From positions 25,148,801 to 25,212,800 of the forward strand of contig OX359247.1 of NCBI GenBank assembly GCA_947179485.1: a stretch of DNA of 64,000 nucleotides, read 5' to 3'. The notes beneath the pieces are model-generated. The model worked only from the letters and a program-made list of their open reading frames with translations, made no database searches and had not been told where the DNA came from. Shown piece by piece: positions 1 through 13,179 of the stretch (the stretch's first letter is position 1; every line of letters starts with the position of its first letter). The position numbers and the translations under genes are program-made. Source of the DNA: Allacma fusca (Eukaryota > Arthropoda > Collembola > Symphypleona > Sminthuridae).

Positions 1-1199
1 TTTAAGAGGGGAGTGCAGAGTGCAACTTGGAATAATTTATCACAAACTGTCACTTGCGTGCATTATCCCATATATTTTTAATGTTTAGATTACTGGCCTT
101 ATCACACAATATGCATACAGTCGGAGCATGGAAGGCACGTCCGTTGCTCACACATAAAAAAAAGTCCCACTCCCAGAATTGTGAACTGGGAAGGAACATG
201 AAGAAAAAGTGGAGAGACACAATTCTCTCCCCAAATGTGCTAATTACTTTGGACGAATTCCCTTCGAGATAAAGCAAGCTTTCGCATTTAATGATGTAGG
301 AAGAAGTAATACTACTCAGAATTTATCTTTTCCGTAACCAGTTCTTCCCATCTAATGGGTCTGAGATGAAAATGTTGTTAAAACAGTTCTACTACTCTCG
401 TCCTGGTGTACATATACTTTGCATGAATGAAACCCCCGTAATTTATTGCAAGAACAATGAATGTACAAATAGCAACAACATGAGCAATAAAACTTGTACG
501 GCTGTACTAGTCCGTATGGTAAGACCAGTGTATTGCTGCACTGGGCTCAGAAGACTAGCTCGACATTCAGGACAGCTGTAAACGGAGCCATGTACATCAG
601 TGTAGAGAGAGAGTGAGAGAGACGGACGAGACGTGGGGGAACCCATCAAAACCCCTTGAAGAACATCGTATACCTAATCCCGAATAATATTTTATGGAAC
701 AACAGACTTGTACCTAGGACCTAAAGAAACTCGGGTAATAAATTCTTCTCGGAAGAATAATATTGACATCCGAGAAAAACAGCTAAACGTTCTTTTCATT
801 CTCCCTTGTTTAATTTCTGTTTCTCCAGAGTGCCATGTGCTTAAAATCTGAATATAAGCTGGCTTCCCCGAAATTGTTCCTTCCCCCAATGAATTCCTAG
901 TTCTATTAAATACAAGAATTTAATACAAAGGCTCTATTCTACTACTCCTGGCATTACAAGCGAAATTATTTTTGAAAGGATTTCGCCAATTTGTTTTACT
1001 ATAATCTAGCTATCTATGTATAATTAGTTTGAAAATTCATTCCTATTCATTTGCAGGAGTGAAAATGCACATACATAGTTGATAGTAATTACTCGGAATT
1101 TCGTTATATCCCATGCCATCTTTATAAATGCCTGTGCAATCCTCTTAAAATTATTTAACATTCAAGGGAATTTCCAAGAAAAATAAATTCAAAACTTAC
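1..1199. other. Non-coding, probably intron of the receptor gene
   Basis: No exon is recognisable on either strand. On the minus strand this stretch lies directly downstream of the GTAAGT donor that ends the receptor exon, so it is most simply intron 1 of that gene, running off the left edge. The next expected receptor exon, starting with the tryptophan after TM2 and the TM3 cysteine, was not found here. Confidence 0.5.
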
Positions 1200-1494
1200 G
1201 AATGAGGATGTTGGACAGAAGAGTGGATGGAATACAAAAGATAATGACGAGCAGGTCAGCAATGGCGAGGTTAAGTATGAAAAGATTCGTCACTGTTCTC
1301 ATACTCTTGGTCCGGACAACCACCAGAACAACACACATGTTCCCAATGAACCCAATAATAAATATTGAGGAGTAAGCTATTATAAGGAGTATCGTCCATT
1401 CTAGGGAATGACGAAGGTAGGGCAAATCCAGCTGAGTAGTATCCAGAGCGGGTTCCAAGAGTTCAAAGTCATTGGGGAAACTTGAGTTATTCAT
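1200..1494 (-). CDS. Peptide GPCR, first coding exon (SIFamide/NPFF-receptor-like)
   Basis: This exon encodes the N-terminus and first two membrane helices of a rhodopsin-family receptor; such receptors sit in the plasma membrane and couple a secreted neuropeptide to G proteins. The start at 1494 is chosen because it has A at -3 and opens an extracellular tail with N-glycosylation sequons at residues 2-3. TM1 spans about residues 36-59 with the GN pair at 51-52. After the loop motif RTKSMRTVTN, TM2 spans about 69-91 with LAIAD and the conserved Asp at residue 80. The exon ends ATT-C followed by GTAAGT on the minus strand, so the next codon begins with C, fitting Pro of the PW pair that follows TM2 in SIFamide receptors. 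From memory the TM2 block (NLAIAD, FCIP, LLSNI) resembles SIFamide and NPFF receptors best; another RFamide-type receptor is possible. An in-frame Met at 1575 is the alternative start. The other exons are outside the window. Confidence 0.82.
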
Positions 1495-4287
1495 GTTCAG
1501 TCGAAAATGTAAGTCTCTATTTCCTCCCAAAAGTAGAGTAAGTCCTGCCTTTATTGAGTTCCACCCTCGGATCACAAAACTAATTCTCTCTAATATCTTA
1601 AAATGATCGAAAATAATGTTCCTTTTGATCGTAATAAAATAGAATTTCTAAACGCTTGCCCTCAATCAAATTTCTCCTGGAAATTTTGAGACCTGAGAGA
1701 AATTGTTCCTCAGTGTTTTCAATGTTATTTTTGGTCCATCCGTCAGTCAGACCGCTCCGTAAACGCTGGGAAACTGGAATCTCAGAGCTCCTCAGGGACT
1801 CAATTATTCCAAGGATTTATATCTATCTCCGCTCCAAGTAAATTGTCCGCTGTACAAGGATTCTATAACTTGATTTCGTAACCTTTATATAATTTTCCTC
1901 TGAATATTACATTTGCATCCAAACTGTGTTTTCTTCACGTGGGCCGCCAATGAGCTTACAGTAACAGACAGGGAAAGAGTTTTGAAAGACGAGGTTTATT
2001 TTTACCCCAGTGAGTATAAATCTTCTCTATTTTTTCTCTATCTGTCAACCCTGATAGGAAGTTAGCACTGGTAGACGCTCAAGCAATAACCTTTCCCGTT
2101 TTTCCCCCGAAGAATTTTATTATAACAAGACGTCTTAGGAGGTTAGGTTCCCTTCCCTTGTTTATATGTATGAGTTGAGAGAGCGTACTCTTGGAATTTC
2201 ATTCTTGTTAGAACGGAAGAATTTTATTGGAAAATCGTCCCGCCTCGCTTCTTTTTGTCAATGGCATCAATTCCACGTGCAAGAATGTTTCAAAACCAAG
2301 GGATTAACATTTCTACTCAAGTCCATGACAGGCAGAGTCTCCTCTTTGACGTGTTCCATGTCTCATATATGTTTCTTGTCATCCGTGAAAATTTATCCCC
2401 GTATAAGAATTGATTTTCTTTCAAAGATCGTCATGTCACCGGACAATTGCCGGAACTCTGTGGTCGAGAAGGATCAAGTCTACCTTGAAAGTCGGAACAC
2501 TGGGGTAAGCTGATAATAAAATTATGTCATTCCCACTAGAGACAATAAATTCCTCCGCTCTCCAACGACGTGATGATACTGATCCGGGACTGCCACTTGC
2601 CTGATTATGAGATCCGACTCCTTCGGAGTAATTAAGACATTGGAGTCTTGTGAAAGACGGGGCTTGGTTGGGTTGGAGCCTCTGGTGAGATAGAACTTGC
2701 ACGTATTCCTTGATGGGTGACCTACAGCCCCTGGCCGTTACTTTGTAATAAAGCTGTTTTTCCGCAAGCGGTGAAAGCAACTATTAATGAGATTGAATGT
2801 TGTAGTAACGAGTTGATGACACTGCTCGTGGAGTAACTTGAGGCAAATGAAATGAATTAAGGTAGTCAGTCGTTGAGCTAGAGAAAGATATCTGTGCTGC
2901 TCGTTAGGTGCTTAGACCTCGAATGGCCCAACGAGGGAAAAGAAAGCTCTAAAAAGGAAAGGGACGCCAACGGAACGGCAACTCTCACGTAAACACAGAA
3001 CCATATGTATTAGCACGACTCGAGCTCTGTATGTCAATGGTTGGAGGATCTATCTACATAGAGGGTTGGGAAATTTACCGGGAAAACGCAAGCGCCTCTT
3101 TCATGCATGTACATACCTAACACAATCTGGGAAGCTCTCCTTCAATGTACAATCACATTTAGGAGGACTCATGCTTCAATTTGAGCTTGGCTCAGTCGTC
3201 GATGTAGAGCATTATGGTCGATGCGGGTGTGAGAATTCAATAGCATACATAGTGGGAATCAAGAATCAATCTTTGAGATGAGTACATACATGCAAGTTTT
3301 AGTAGGATCCAGATAAAAGTCACTCTCCCTTCTCAGCATCCCTCTGATGGCGTGCTTAGGCAAGAACTTCTCACTCGCACCAAATGATTTCCAGTTGGAC
3401 AACAATCGATATCAAATATCAATTTATATACGCACATATGTATCTACGTATGTACATCCCTACGTTATGTGCACCTTCGACTTCAAACTGAGCCAGAACT
3501 GAGCTAGGAACAGATGACAGAGTGGACGAAAACACCTTACACTATCTGAACGACATGTCCACAGGAGTAAGATTCAAGCTGTCGGAGATTTACTCAAGTT
3601 ATAGAGCAAGTGCCGGAGGCCATCAGGAATATAAAAATCTAGAAGGGAGGTAAATGTGAGCAAAAGGGAAAGAGCGTCAGGTCCATTGGAAACATGGCTC
3701 TACAAGATATGGACTTGCTCTAAAGTACCTAATTTGATTTAGAAGAAATAACTGGATTGCACTGGGACTACCTACATGTATTTGATTTGTATATTCACAA
3801 CCTGTGACACTTTTTTTTATCAACTTGCTCACAATCTTTCTGTGCACTATCTCCCCGTGTCGTGATGGCTCCTGAGGAGCGCTATATGAGGAATGAGTGT
3901 ATTGGGGGGAATGTTCATATCTTGAGTTTTTATTTGTTTATCTCGTCAAAGCAATTTCTTACGGCGGAATTTATTACGCTGAGATTGGACAAAGATACAG
4001 GAGTTGACAAATTGAGTATAAAAGTTTTAAAAGTGGTCATAAAATCCAGACGAGGATCTCCCTGTCTCATCTCAGTTACTATATTGTGACTACCCCTTAC
4101 CCTTACCCCGGCCAACTGTACATGCATTGGAAGTGATAAATGAGTTATCAATAGTGCGAAACACTAGAGTTACGGGTTTTATGATTGTCATTCTCTCACA
4201 AACTTTTCTCAGCCCCGGACGACTTTGAGTCAAGTTCTCGTTCCCCCTTTTGCATATCAATAAGTTGAGAAGCGTGTAGTTGTCGTA

Positions 4288-4291
<4 letters not shown>
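1495..4291. other. Non-coding stretch upstream of the receptor exon
   Basis: It should hold the promoter and any 5-prime untranslated exons of the receptor, but no TATA box or initiator can be picked with confidence. Around 2436-2780 the base composition is richer in G and C, and both strands stay open for about 110 codons without resembling a family I know. Two weak plus-strand exon candidates (2428-2505 and 3337-3447) are treated in a separate entry. Confidence 0.4.
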
Positions 4292-4331
<40 letters not shown>

Positions 4332-7300
4332 CTTATAAAATTTCCCTTGTCAGAAAGTTCAGCTCAGTTCCTTTTACATGGGAATGCACTATAGTGATGC
4401 ATTAGTATACCTATATGGTTGGAGTAAGGGAATCTACTGGCAAATTGAACTTCCAATTGATTATTTACATCGAAATCACCTCCTCCCTTCCGTCTTTTCT
4501 GTGGGATTGTAAACCTGCTGTGCGAACTTGTTCATCTCAATGCCTCTTATATAATTCGTGTATAATGGTCCTAGGAAGTTCAACGGGCTGAGTTCACTAT
4601 GGTAGGATTGGACGGGATGGATGATTTTGAGCTGAGAAACAACGGCTTTACCCCGCATGTATAAACAAACCAACGTCACTTTTGTAATCTCCCTAGATTC
4701 CCCAAATTTCACACATGGTAAACTGTTTTAGTGTTTTGAAAATAAAATACACGCGTCGTTACAAACACGCGGTTTTCGGATTCTATTCAGAGACGACAGA
4801 TTTACGTAATGGAAATGGCCTCTTCCTTCGGTTACTCACTGGAACTCAGGGCACAAGGCCTTTTTTTAAGCACCCCACAAAGAAAATTCCTTCAGGTCTC
4901 TGCAACCATTCCGCGGAGAGGTTGGCAAATTAGTTACAATTTCACAAATTCCCATCCCCGACACACGGCCGTTAAAGAGTTTTAGCAAGAAATCATTAGT
5001 GTTCATCTCAGATATTTCTGAGAAAATACGCTCTAGATCTGTAAAGACGTGTACATACAGGGAACGGGAGGGAGTGTTTCACTAGGGAAATAACTACAGA
5101 TAAATAATTAGGACGATCCACGTCGCAGCGTACACTTGAAGGAATTAAGTGTGTAAATGTACGGGAAGAAAAATCTCGTATCATTAGGGACAAATATCAA
5201 TAAAAATATTTTCTAGCTCTAGTCAGCCCCATAGCACTGACTTGAGGAACGCTGGCTGACTCACTGAAACAACATGTGCATTTCATTTTTGTCTCGAGCG
5301 ATTAGATCGCTGTCACTCAAAGTAACGAATGATGACACTTGAGAATAAACATGTTCACAGGAACGCAGGTACATTCCTGCCTTCGTCGTGATTAAAATAA
5401 AGCAAAACTTGAAGCGTTTAGTGTACGTTGTCGCTCCTGCCGAGCTCCTAGGATTGTTTACAAGGGAGTACATACCCCCACTTCATTTCAAGACCTACAT
5501 CAAGGTAGGTTGGGAACAATTTCAATTTCCTCAGTTTATTTACTATATAGGTAATTACTTTCAGACAACTTCGCAAGCCAAGCATGTAAAGTATCTTTGA
5601 GTGATTAGGTTGTCTTCACTGAAACTACTTTGACCTCGCAAATAATGATATTTACTTGCAGTGAGATTAAATACACCTTGCCGTCTACCTCCCTCAAAGT
5701 ATTTTACATGACTGTAGGTTCGATACACTTGAGTCATGGGGGAACATTTAAGAATAATAATTATTAACCTTAAATTTTATGACGTTTTTCTTACATCTAC
5801 TCAGTGTTTACTTTCAAAATACAGCAATTCAGTGAGTTGAAGTAACGACGTCTTCAAAATGAGTGCATTGCGGCATTGCGTACGACCTCAGTTTATTTTC
5901 AGTTTGACTCCGGCAGTCTCTACTTTGATCTTTGCAATTGCCTTAAGTAAAAAAAAAATACTTCATGTCTTTGCTGTATTTTTCCTTTATTTTAACTAAA
6001 AAAAGCTCCCATTGCCCTAAATGGGTTCATCCTTCATCCTGCCTCCTAATAAGTTACACTCCCTCCGGTAATTGATGAGCTAATTACTAATTATACTAAT
6101 TAGTAATTAACCCTTGTCTAATAATAACAGGGCGCAGTTTTTATTTGGAAGTGCAAGTCTAAATTTAGGGATACTAAATCCTGGAATTTAGTACAGGTTG
6201 GGGTGGTAGTGAATTAGTACTTAATAAGACTTCCTTATCAGAAATTTAATTTTGTAAAGAAATTGCCTCCATGGAAGGAACAAAAATTGTAAAAAAGTAG
6301 TTTACCTATAATTATTACAGAAACGTAATTACTATACCTTCCTCAATAGGTCCTACCACTTTGAAGGTGTACACTCAAGTTACTTTCTTCGTGCCCTTTT
6401 CCAGTTGCCTTGCTCCTTTGACAGATGGATGAATCTACTTGAATCCTTAGTATTCTTACAAAGGCAAGACTCAAATGTAAGATGCTAATTGATGAAATAT
6501 GCTCTGTTCACACGATACAGTACTGTGAACGTCATTGGACTCCCTCAAAATGCTATTTATTCGGATTCAATGCTAGGAAATCAGGAAGTTTCCTGGAAGT
6601 TTCCTGGAATTGTACTTAATTGCTACTCCTTTATTATAGAGTCCTTTCGCTGGTGAGTTACATGAAATGTAAACACACACCTGGAGAAGTGGTGGGGGGG
6701 AGGAAGTACTACTATACGCAGGGATAAAAGGTTGTCGAAAATAGTTTAGCAACGTGACGAGCCTCCTGCATTGTGCGAATTTTGAGGCTTATAGTTAGAT
6801 ACTCCTAGTCTAGCTTTTGTAGTAAACACAATATTTCGGGAACTGTTGTCAAAACTTTATTCACCAGTCAATTCAATGGTCACATTACATCTTCTCACAA
6901 TGCCATCAAACTATTGGTGAGGGTTGGCTCAACACTCTAGCACTGTCACATATACATATGCATGTATCTAGTCCTTAAGTCCCAGTGATATATCGCTACT
7001 CCAGGGATTGCTTTTCCTCCCATCGTTGGCCTTCTTAGTGCCTGGGACAATGACCTCAATTCAAAAGATCATTTAGGCTTCCCTAGTATACAAACATACA
7101 GACATGTCTCCGTAGTATTTAAACTTTAACTCTGCTGAGTTTGGCAGAATTATTTTTAAGCAGCATTTATCTTGAGCTAATGAGATTCTAGCAGGGGCTT
7201 TTTCAATGCATTTGAGCCATTAATAATGCAGCTGGATGAACTTATTTGAGGAAACTCTCAAACTTTTTTCTGATAGAAAATAATGTACAAGTTTTACAGG

Positions 7301-8107
7301 TTGTGAATAGTATGATACTTTACCTCTGGACCTGAATCTATTACATTACTGTGCTCCTATTTTTGTAACAACTGGGAGATTCTGATACGTTAGTAGGTAC
7401 AACAAGTCAAGTACTCCTTCAAATGAAAAAGTTTTAGGGGAAACCTTAGGATTGAGTCAACTCAGTCAAAGAAAAACTAATCATGTGTTACCCTTCTATG
7501 GTATGGGCAGGTGAGACGAGACTTGCAATAGTAACAATAACTATGTACGTTCCTCCGGTAACTTTCTCTCTGTTAATCTGTGCAAGCGTGGAGAGTACCG
7601 GCCCTATGATAACTTATTCATTACATTTTAAATGGGAAGCAGGATGGAATTGAGACAACGCGTGACACAAACGCTGTAAATAATTACAATCCCATGTTCA
7701 AACATCTACTGTGGAGCCAATACGTTTAGTTGTAGGGCTGGGAAATTGTAGTCACTTCTCAAAATTAGTTCACATTCAAGTAATCTTTGCCTGCTAATGG
7801 ATTTCTAAGGAAATAGTAGGCTTAAAAAGCTTTTACTTTGAAAAAGTAAGTGTACGGAATGCTAATGCTCCTTACAAAGGACATAATTCTGGAAATCTTA
7901 TGTATACATGGGACAAAGGACTGCGGGCAGACAGGGGAACTTTGGGCAGCTTCATTGGACAGATGGGAAGGTATGTACATACATATTGTGGGCAAATCCC
8001 AGGCCAGTACAAGTTTGGACTTAAAATTCATTTTAGAAATTGTGTATCTTTACAGACTGTTGAGTTTGAATAGCTTAGATATTTTCCATAAAGATTTTCA
8101 TTTGTGA
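2428..8107 (+). other. Weak chain of possible exons of an unrecognised gene
   Basis: Five open segments are bounded by plausible AG acceptors and GT donors: 2428-2505, 3337-3447 (donor GTATGT), 5369-5504 (donor GTAGGT), 7810-7970 (donor GTATGT) and 8056-8107, which ends in TGA. In one frame the phases agree across all four junctions. Segment 7810-7970 is 53 codons and reads as plausible protein (for example NSGNLMYTWDKGLRADRG); 5369-5504 is 45 codons. I recognise no family. Open segments of this size arise by chance in AT-rich DNA, so this is a lead only. Confidence 0.15.
4292..4328. repeat. (GA)n microsatellite
   Basis: An uninterrupted GA dinucleotide tract of 37 bp lies in non-coding sequence. 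No gene is close enough to suggest a regulatory role. Confidence 0.95.
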
Positions 8108-9410
8108 AAGTTCTTCAAGGTACAATGAGCACGTTGGAAATAATTTCTTCGTCCGGAATTAAAATCAAAGTATACTTTTTAAGTAATTATGCAAAAGCAC
8201 AGGCAGGCTGTGCAGTCAGGGGAAGAAACTAGCGATTAATACTTACTATATAGTATTTCTAGTGCATGCCCGTTATGTCTCGGAGCCTTCAACTTGTTAA
8301 AAACTATTTACAGCATTTCCCCCTGTCTGTTCCTCCATCCAAATGCAAATGAAATGCCCTCTCTTTCTAAGAGCACCCCTAGAAGTATCAAAATTTGACT
8401 CTGGCAATAACATATGCTCTTTTTGTATTTTCAAGGGCAGAAATGAACATACTACCGAAAGTATGGTTATTTTTTGTTTAATGAAAATTTAAATACAAGT
8501 ATTCACTGTCCTCCAGTAATTATATGCGTTGCAAAATTACGAAAAATAAAAATAATTCTAAGTATTATAAGAGCGGGATCGGGTCCAATGAACCATCACT
8601 ACGGGGAAATTGTCAAATTAATCAATTCTTCTCCTTCAAAAAATTTTGCTTATTCAATGAATTCGTCGTGGCTGTTTAACATACATGTACATATACGTAC
8701 ACTTTGTTCGTACATATTTACTGTTAGATGGAAATTAGATTGATTCCATGAAAGAATCAAAATGTTCTACATCTAGTTATTCTCGATAAGAAAACCTGTG
8801 TCTAAGATATTTAAAACTTTCTTCTGAAAAATCTCCAGCTCCATCTCAGTTCTTCAAAATTAATGTACAATCGCAGAAAAAACTTGTGAGATTGCATTTA
8901 AAGTCGAGTGCTGAAAGCAGTACGGGAGATTTTTTCCTCTAAAATGACTAAAATGTTCATGATTTGTTTTGCACACATGATTACACTATTGCTATGTTCG
9001 GCAACAGAAGCACCGCACACATATAATTACGATGTAAGCTGTATAATGATGTTATAATTATACATAGATATGAAAACTAAAAGAACGTTTTTCGACATGT
9101 ATTATTTCATGCCATGTACACAGATTATGTGATGCTACATACATATGTACAGAAGTATACGCATTGTAAATATCATGTGATTACGAGACACAAAATTCCA
9201 GTCCAAGCTGGTAACTTTCTGTTACGAGTAAGGTAAAGTAAAAAAAACATTAAAGAAAATATGGGAATGCTTTCATGAGTAACGTTTTTCTTTATAATTG
9301 TACTTTCCATTGAATCAAAATACACCAAGAGTTTTTCAGACTTAAACTTTCACCCGATATTCAATTATAGCAATGAACGGAGACGGATACGACTACAATG
9401 CGAGGAGGAT

Positions 9411-9418
9411 TGACGTCA
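9411..9418. promoter_or_regulatory. Full CRE-type palindrome TGACGTCA
   Basis: A perfect CREB/ATF consensus octamer is present. No promoter is identified beside it, so function is not shown; a chance match in a window this size is quite possible. Confidence 0.15.
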
Positions 9419-12393
9419 GAGAAAATCAGTGATAACCTTTTCCAGCTGGAAAGATTTTCTTCTGGTCTAAATTACTGTGAGGACACATCCTTTATGGCAT
9501 TGACTATGAGAATTCCCCTGGGTCCTGCCTTAGCTGAAAATTCAACAACTCAAAAAGTCAACGCCCGAAAGTAGAGTTTGAAACTTGGTAAACCGTGTAC
9601 TAAATACGTTATATTTATTTTTGTGCTTTTGGCAAATCTGTAGAATTCATGCGAAATTTTAATTTTGGTTTTATATATGAACGTATTACCAGGTGGTATG
9701 AAATATCCATGCTATTACCTATGAATTCATTTGTGGGGGTTTCATTATTCGTGCCATTGTGTAGCTACAAAATAATTACTTGATTCATGGGTATTTCGGT
9801 GGATTAGGAAGTTTATGATTTACAGAATAGGGATTCGGCTTGTGTGTGAAATTGAACCCCGAAATGATTTTGGGGTGCCATGAGACAGCAATGGCGAATG
9901 AGAAACTTATGCATTGACATTTTCTTATATGCCTGCCTGAACTTTACTTAATTTTAAAGGAAAAGAGACGTCCTTCTGTTTATTTATCAACAAGCTAGAA
10001 CATACATTTTGTAGAACATGGTTTACACCATCACTAGAAATGTTTTAATCAGGTCATGAGCAAGCTGGAAACTATATGGAAACCAGATATTAAACCAATG
10101 ACATATCACATCATTCCTAGCAACCTAAAATACTTTAATCACACTTGCATCGCGTGTACGGTTTGCACGTTATGTAAGTGGCGCTCTCAGATACTAATTT
10201 CTACTAATTTTGAAGACGTTACCCTGCAATATGTCTTAATTTGTTTTTGTTTACTTTTCAAGGGTAATGGAGACTTGAGATTGCGCATAGATACACTTAA
10301 AGTAACTTCAGGATACTCGGAATTCTTTATTAAATCAAAATCCTCCGTTCCACTCTTTTCACTTCCAGGAAAGAGTGCATGCGACAGTTGCTAGTAACGT
10401 AGCTCATTAAATGCTCAATGTTTACCATTTAATTAATTTCCAGAAAATTTTCTGAACCTTTACCGTTTCTTTATGGAGAAAATGACAAAATAATTACGTT
10501 CTCATTCATCAACAGGAATTACATTTTTTCCTCAAATATATGATTGGGAAAAACCTTAAAACTTTTTTTCGCAGAAAAAACTAAAGCATATTGTTTGATG
10601 TTGTTTAGAAATTAGGCACACAATTAGAGCCCAGAAAGGAAGTTATTTGCTCGTTGAGGAGAACTGATGGTATTTGAAGTTGTAAGAGTTGATTCCAAAG
10701 TTGGCTCTCGTAAAGGTCAGAAAATTATAAAGTTGCTCCTAAAAATTATAAGTTTCGAGGTGGTAACCATTGGATTGACTCTGACGTGCGTATATGTATG
10801 TATAAACTAACAAGGAAGGTTCTGCAACTGTCCCAGAGATATTTTTCTGAAACTTTGCTCGATTACTGTAGAATTCGCAGGTAGAGTTGACTTCAGTGGC
10901 ACATTAAGTTGCTGCCACTTTTTGCTTAGAGCTGCGCCACAGCGCGCGAAAATATTTTCTATATTGTATCTTTAATGTTGCAGAGAAGTCCTGTTCAAAC
11001 AGAGAGATGACGTAAAGAACAACACATAACCGTTGTACATCTGTACAAGCAAATCCTATCAATAACAATAATGTAAACAAAGATATACTCATCGGTGCAT
11101 TAAATTCTTTTTACTATGGCCTTCACCTTGAATCTTAAAAAGATGGGCTTCTGAAGTGTTTTATACAATATTAATATAAATTTAAACAATTGCATTAAAA
11201 ATATAGCTTTCTATGTTGGCAGTGTGACCCTACCGCCGCAATCGTAATCGGCAACAAAATTTTAGTAAAAGTCAATTCCGCTAAGTTAGGGTACTTTCCT
11301 TGATAATAATTTAATAAATTTCCCCGAATTACACTTCTTAATTTTAATTGTTGGTTTGGAAATATGGAAATAATTATTATTCAACTATATTGTAATATCG
11401 TAAAAAGAATCCACTTTACTTTAAAATTGAAAGCAACTATCTAGTTTCCGAAAGTTTGGAGATATGGAGGGATCGTTAGAGGGTTTCATTGTCTGCTGGA
11501 TTCTATCACGTATTTCTGTCCTTGAATATGGACAGTCAGAATTTTCAAATATTTTTTTCAAATAAGTTTTGTGATTGGGTTTTACAACAATTTATGGGCC
11601 TTTTAGGAAATAAACTAGTATGTCTCGACCTTGAGCATTGTGGACATGGCATGACCTGCACAAACAGACAGCAGTGTTGGGCAATTTATTATTGAAAATA
11701 TGAAGCAAGAATAAAACAAAGGAATAAGCTATTCTACCTTGAAACAATTTCGCATCATCAAGACCGCAATTGTTAACTGGGGAAGATCGTATGTATATAC
11801 TAGACTCAAATAAGATCTCTTGATATTTTGTACAATCCCACCGTTACGAAATATTTTTATAACCGACAGTGATCGTGAAGATTAATTTTCCCAACATTGT
11901 TCTCGGGTTTTACGGGTCATGTCCATCATTTTCAACGAATAAATCTGTTTGATAGCTGCCTTACAAGCCCATAAAATTTGGCACCAAAGGCAACAGAATT
12001 TGTTTTGAAACAAATTTAGAAGTTTGAGTTAACAATTTAGAACACCAAAGTTTAACTTTTCAAAACAATCTAGTTGGCTCACTTTCTATTACCTTTGAAG
12101 CTTTTGAGTAACAAGATGAACGGGGAATCACATAATTTTTTATGCGTCTGCCCTAATGTTGGCTAATGAGGAATAGCATTCGTTAATTTCCACCCTGCAG
12201 AGTGAAAATAATGCAACTGTATGGCGTATGTATGCGATAACTCCAGCAGCTACAATAGAAACTTTTTTAAAAGTTTTTTTCCCCAACGTAACATATGTAC
12301 ATGTCAATTCCTGGAAGGTTAAATAGGTATCCCAAGGTCAATTTTGTTGGCATAAGATGAATTTAGAATGATTATTATTGGTAAACCTGAAAA

Positions 12394-12503
12394 AGTAGAC
12401 TTCAGAACCAATTTTATTAAAATAGTAGACTTAGTTAGTAAACCTTAATTTATTACAGTAGACTGCTTCCAAGATAGTAGCTAGTCTACTAAAATAGTAG
12501 GCA
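12394..12503. repeat. Cluster of AGTAGAC motifs in both orientations
   Basis: AGTAGACT occurs three times, together with variants AGTAGC and AGTAGG and the inverted form AGTCTACT, within 110 bp. The arrangement is like the subterminal motif clusters of the hAT elements elsewhere in the window, but I could not find terminal inverted repeats or a target duplication, so it may be an eroded fragment. Confidence 0.25.
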
Positions 12504-12662
12504 TCTGGCAGCTTTAGTCACATCTAGAAAACCAGTAAAAACCTACGTGCTTCACAAGGACATTTACTGGAGAAATGTGAGTACACAATCTTAAAACCTA
12601 CTGTAAATGTCATTAGTAGATCCCGTATCAAGCGTCGAGAGGGCTTAATGTACGCCTACATC

Positions 12663-12693
12663 TTGCGTGATAGCCCGAGGAGCCATCACGCAA
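12663..12693. repeat. Perfect 9-bp-arm hairpin
   Basis: TTGCGTGAT and ATCACGCAA form perfect arms around a 13-nt GC-rich loop. It lies in a locally GC-richer patch (about 12600-12850). Too isolated to assign to a transposon end or an RNA. Confidence 0.35.
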
Positions 12694-13179
12694 CCATCCG
12701 ACGGACGTCTAGTCTAGGTCTAGAGCTCAAAGCTCAACTTCAACTCAATCTTAATGCTTATTTTTAACGAGCAGACGAGCACTGGCACTACCTGTCAGTT
12801 TAGTTAAAAACCCGCGCGCTACTCTTAAAATAAGCTCGCACGATTTAAGCATACAATAAGTCTCCACGAATGGGCTTGATTCGTAAGCCGTTTAGCTTTC
12901 AATTTCTACACTCACACTAACACCTCTCCAAATAATTGTCCCTGAGAAGCCCAGGGCTTTTACTAGTAATAACAAAAGATCTATTGTTGAACTGCATTTA
13001 GATGACCCACGGCTTACCAGTTGCCAACATATTTTGACCCTTTTTCGAAAATATTTATCCCTTTGCCCATATCTGCTTTTTGTTTTCGAACAAAACATCC
13101 TACAAGAAAATTCTCGTCAAATTTTGTGATTTCGTGTTCCTGTCTATCAGATGACCTGGAAAGTTACATGAATGTTTTG

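Larger units (their letters stand above)
4329..13171. other. Long non-coding stretch
   Basis: Apart from the weak exon candidates at 5369-5504 and 7810-8107, I see no supported gene. The stretch is AT-rich with scattered short palindromic runs of TACATATGTA type (for example near 6947-6964, 8685-8703, 9133-9151, 12292-12303). The open segment 10053-10173 is bounded by a CAG acceptor and a GTAAGT donor but resembles nothing known. A hAT-like terminal sequence CAGTGTTGGGCA at about 11672 has no convincing partner. Confidence 0.4.

Noticed and set aside
2660-2745. 5S rRNA-like phrase TTGATGGGTGACC
   Set aside because: Only about 13 bases resemble the 3-prime part of 5S rRNA; the upstream two thirds of the gene do not match.
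9372-9431. Possible terminal exon ending in TGA after ATTATAG
   Set aside because: Nineteen codons, alternative frames also open, no compatible upstream exon.
10904-11092. Short minus-strand ORF starting with a hydrophobic leader
   Set aside because: Only 62 codons and no recognisable mature region.
11672-11901. hAT-like end CAGTGTTGGGCA with a possible inverse CCCAACATTG
   Set aside because: The flanking 8-mers (ACAGACAG and TTCTCGGG) do not match, so no target duplication supports an element.
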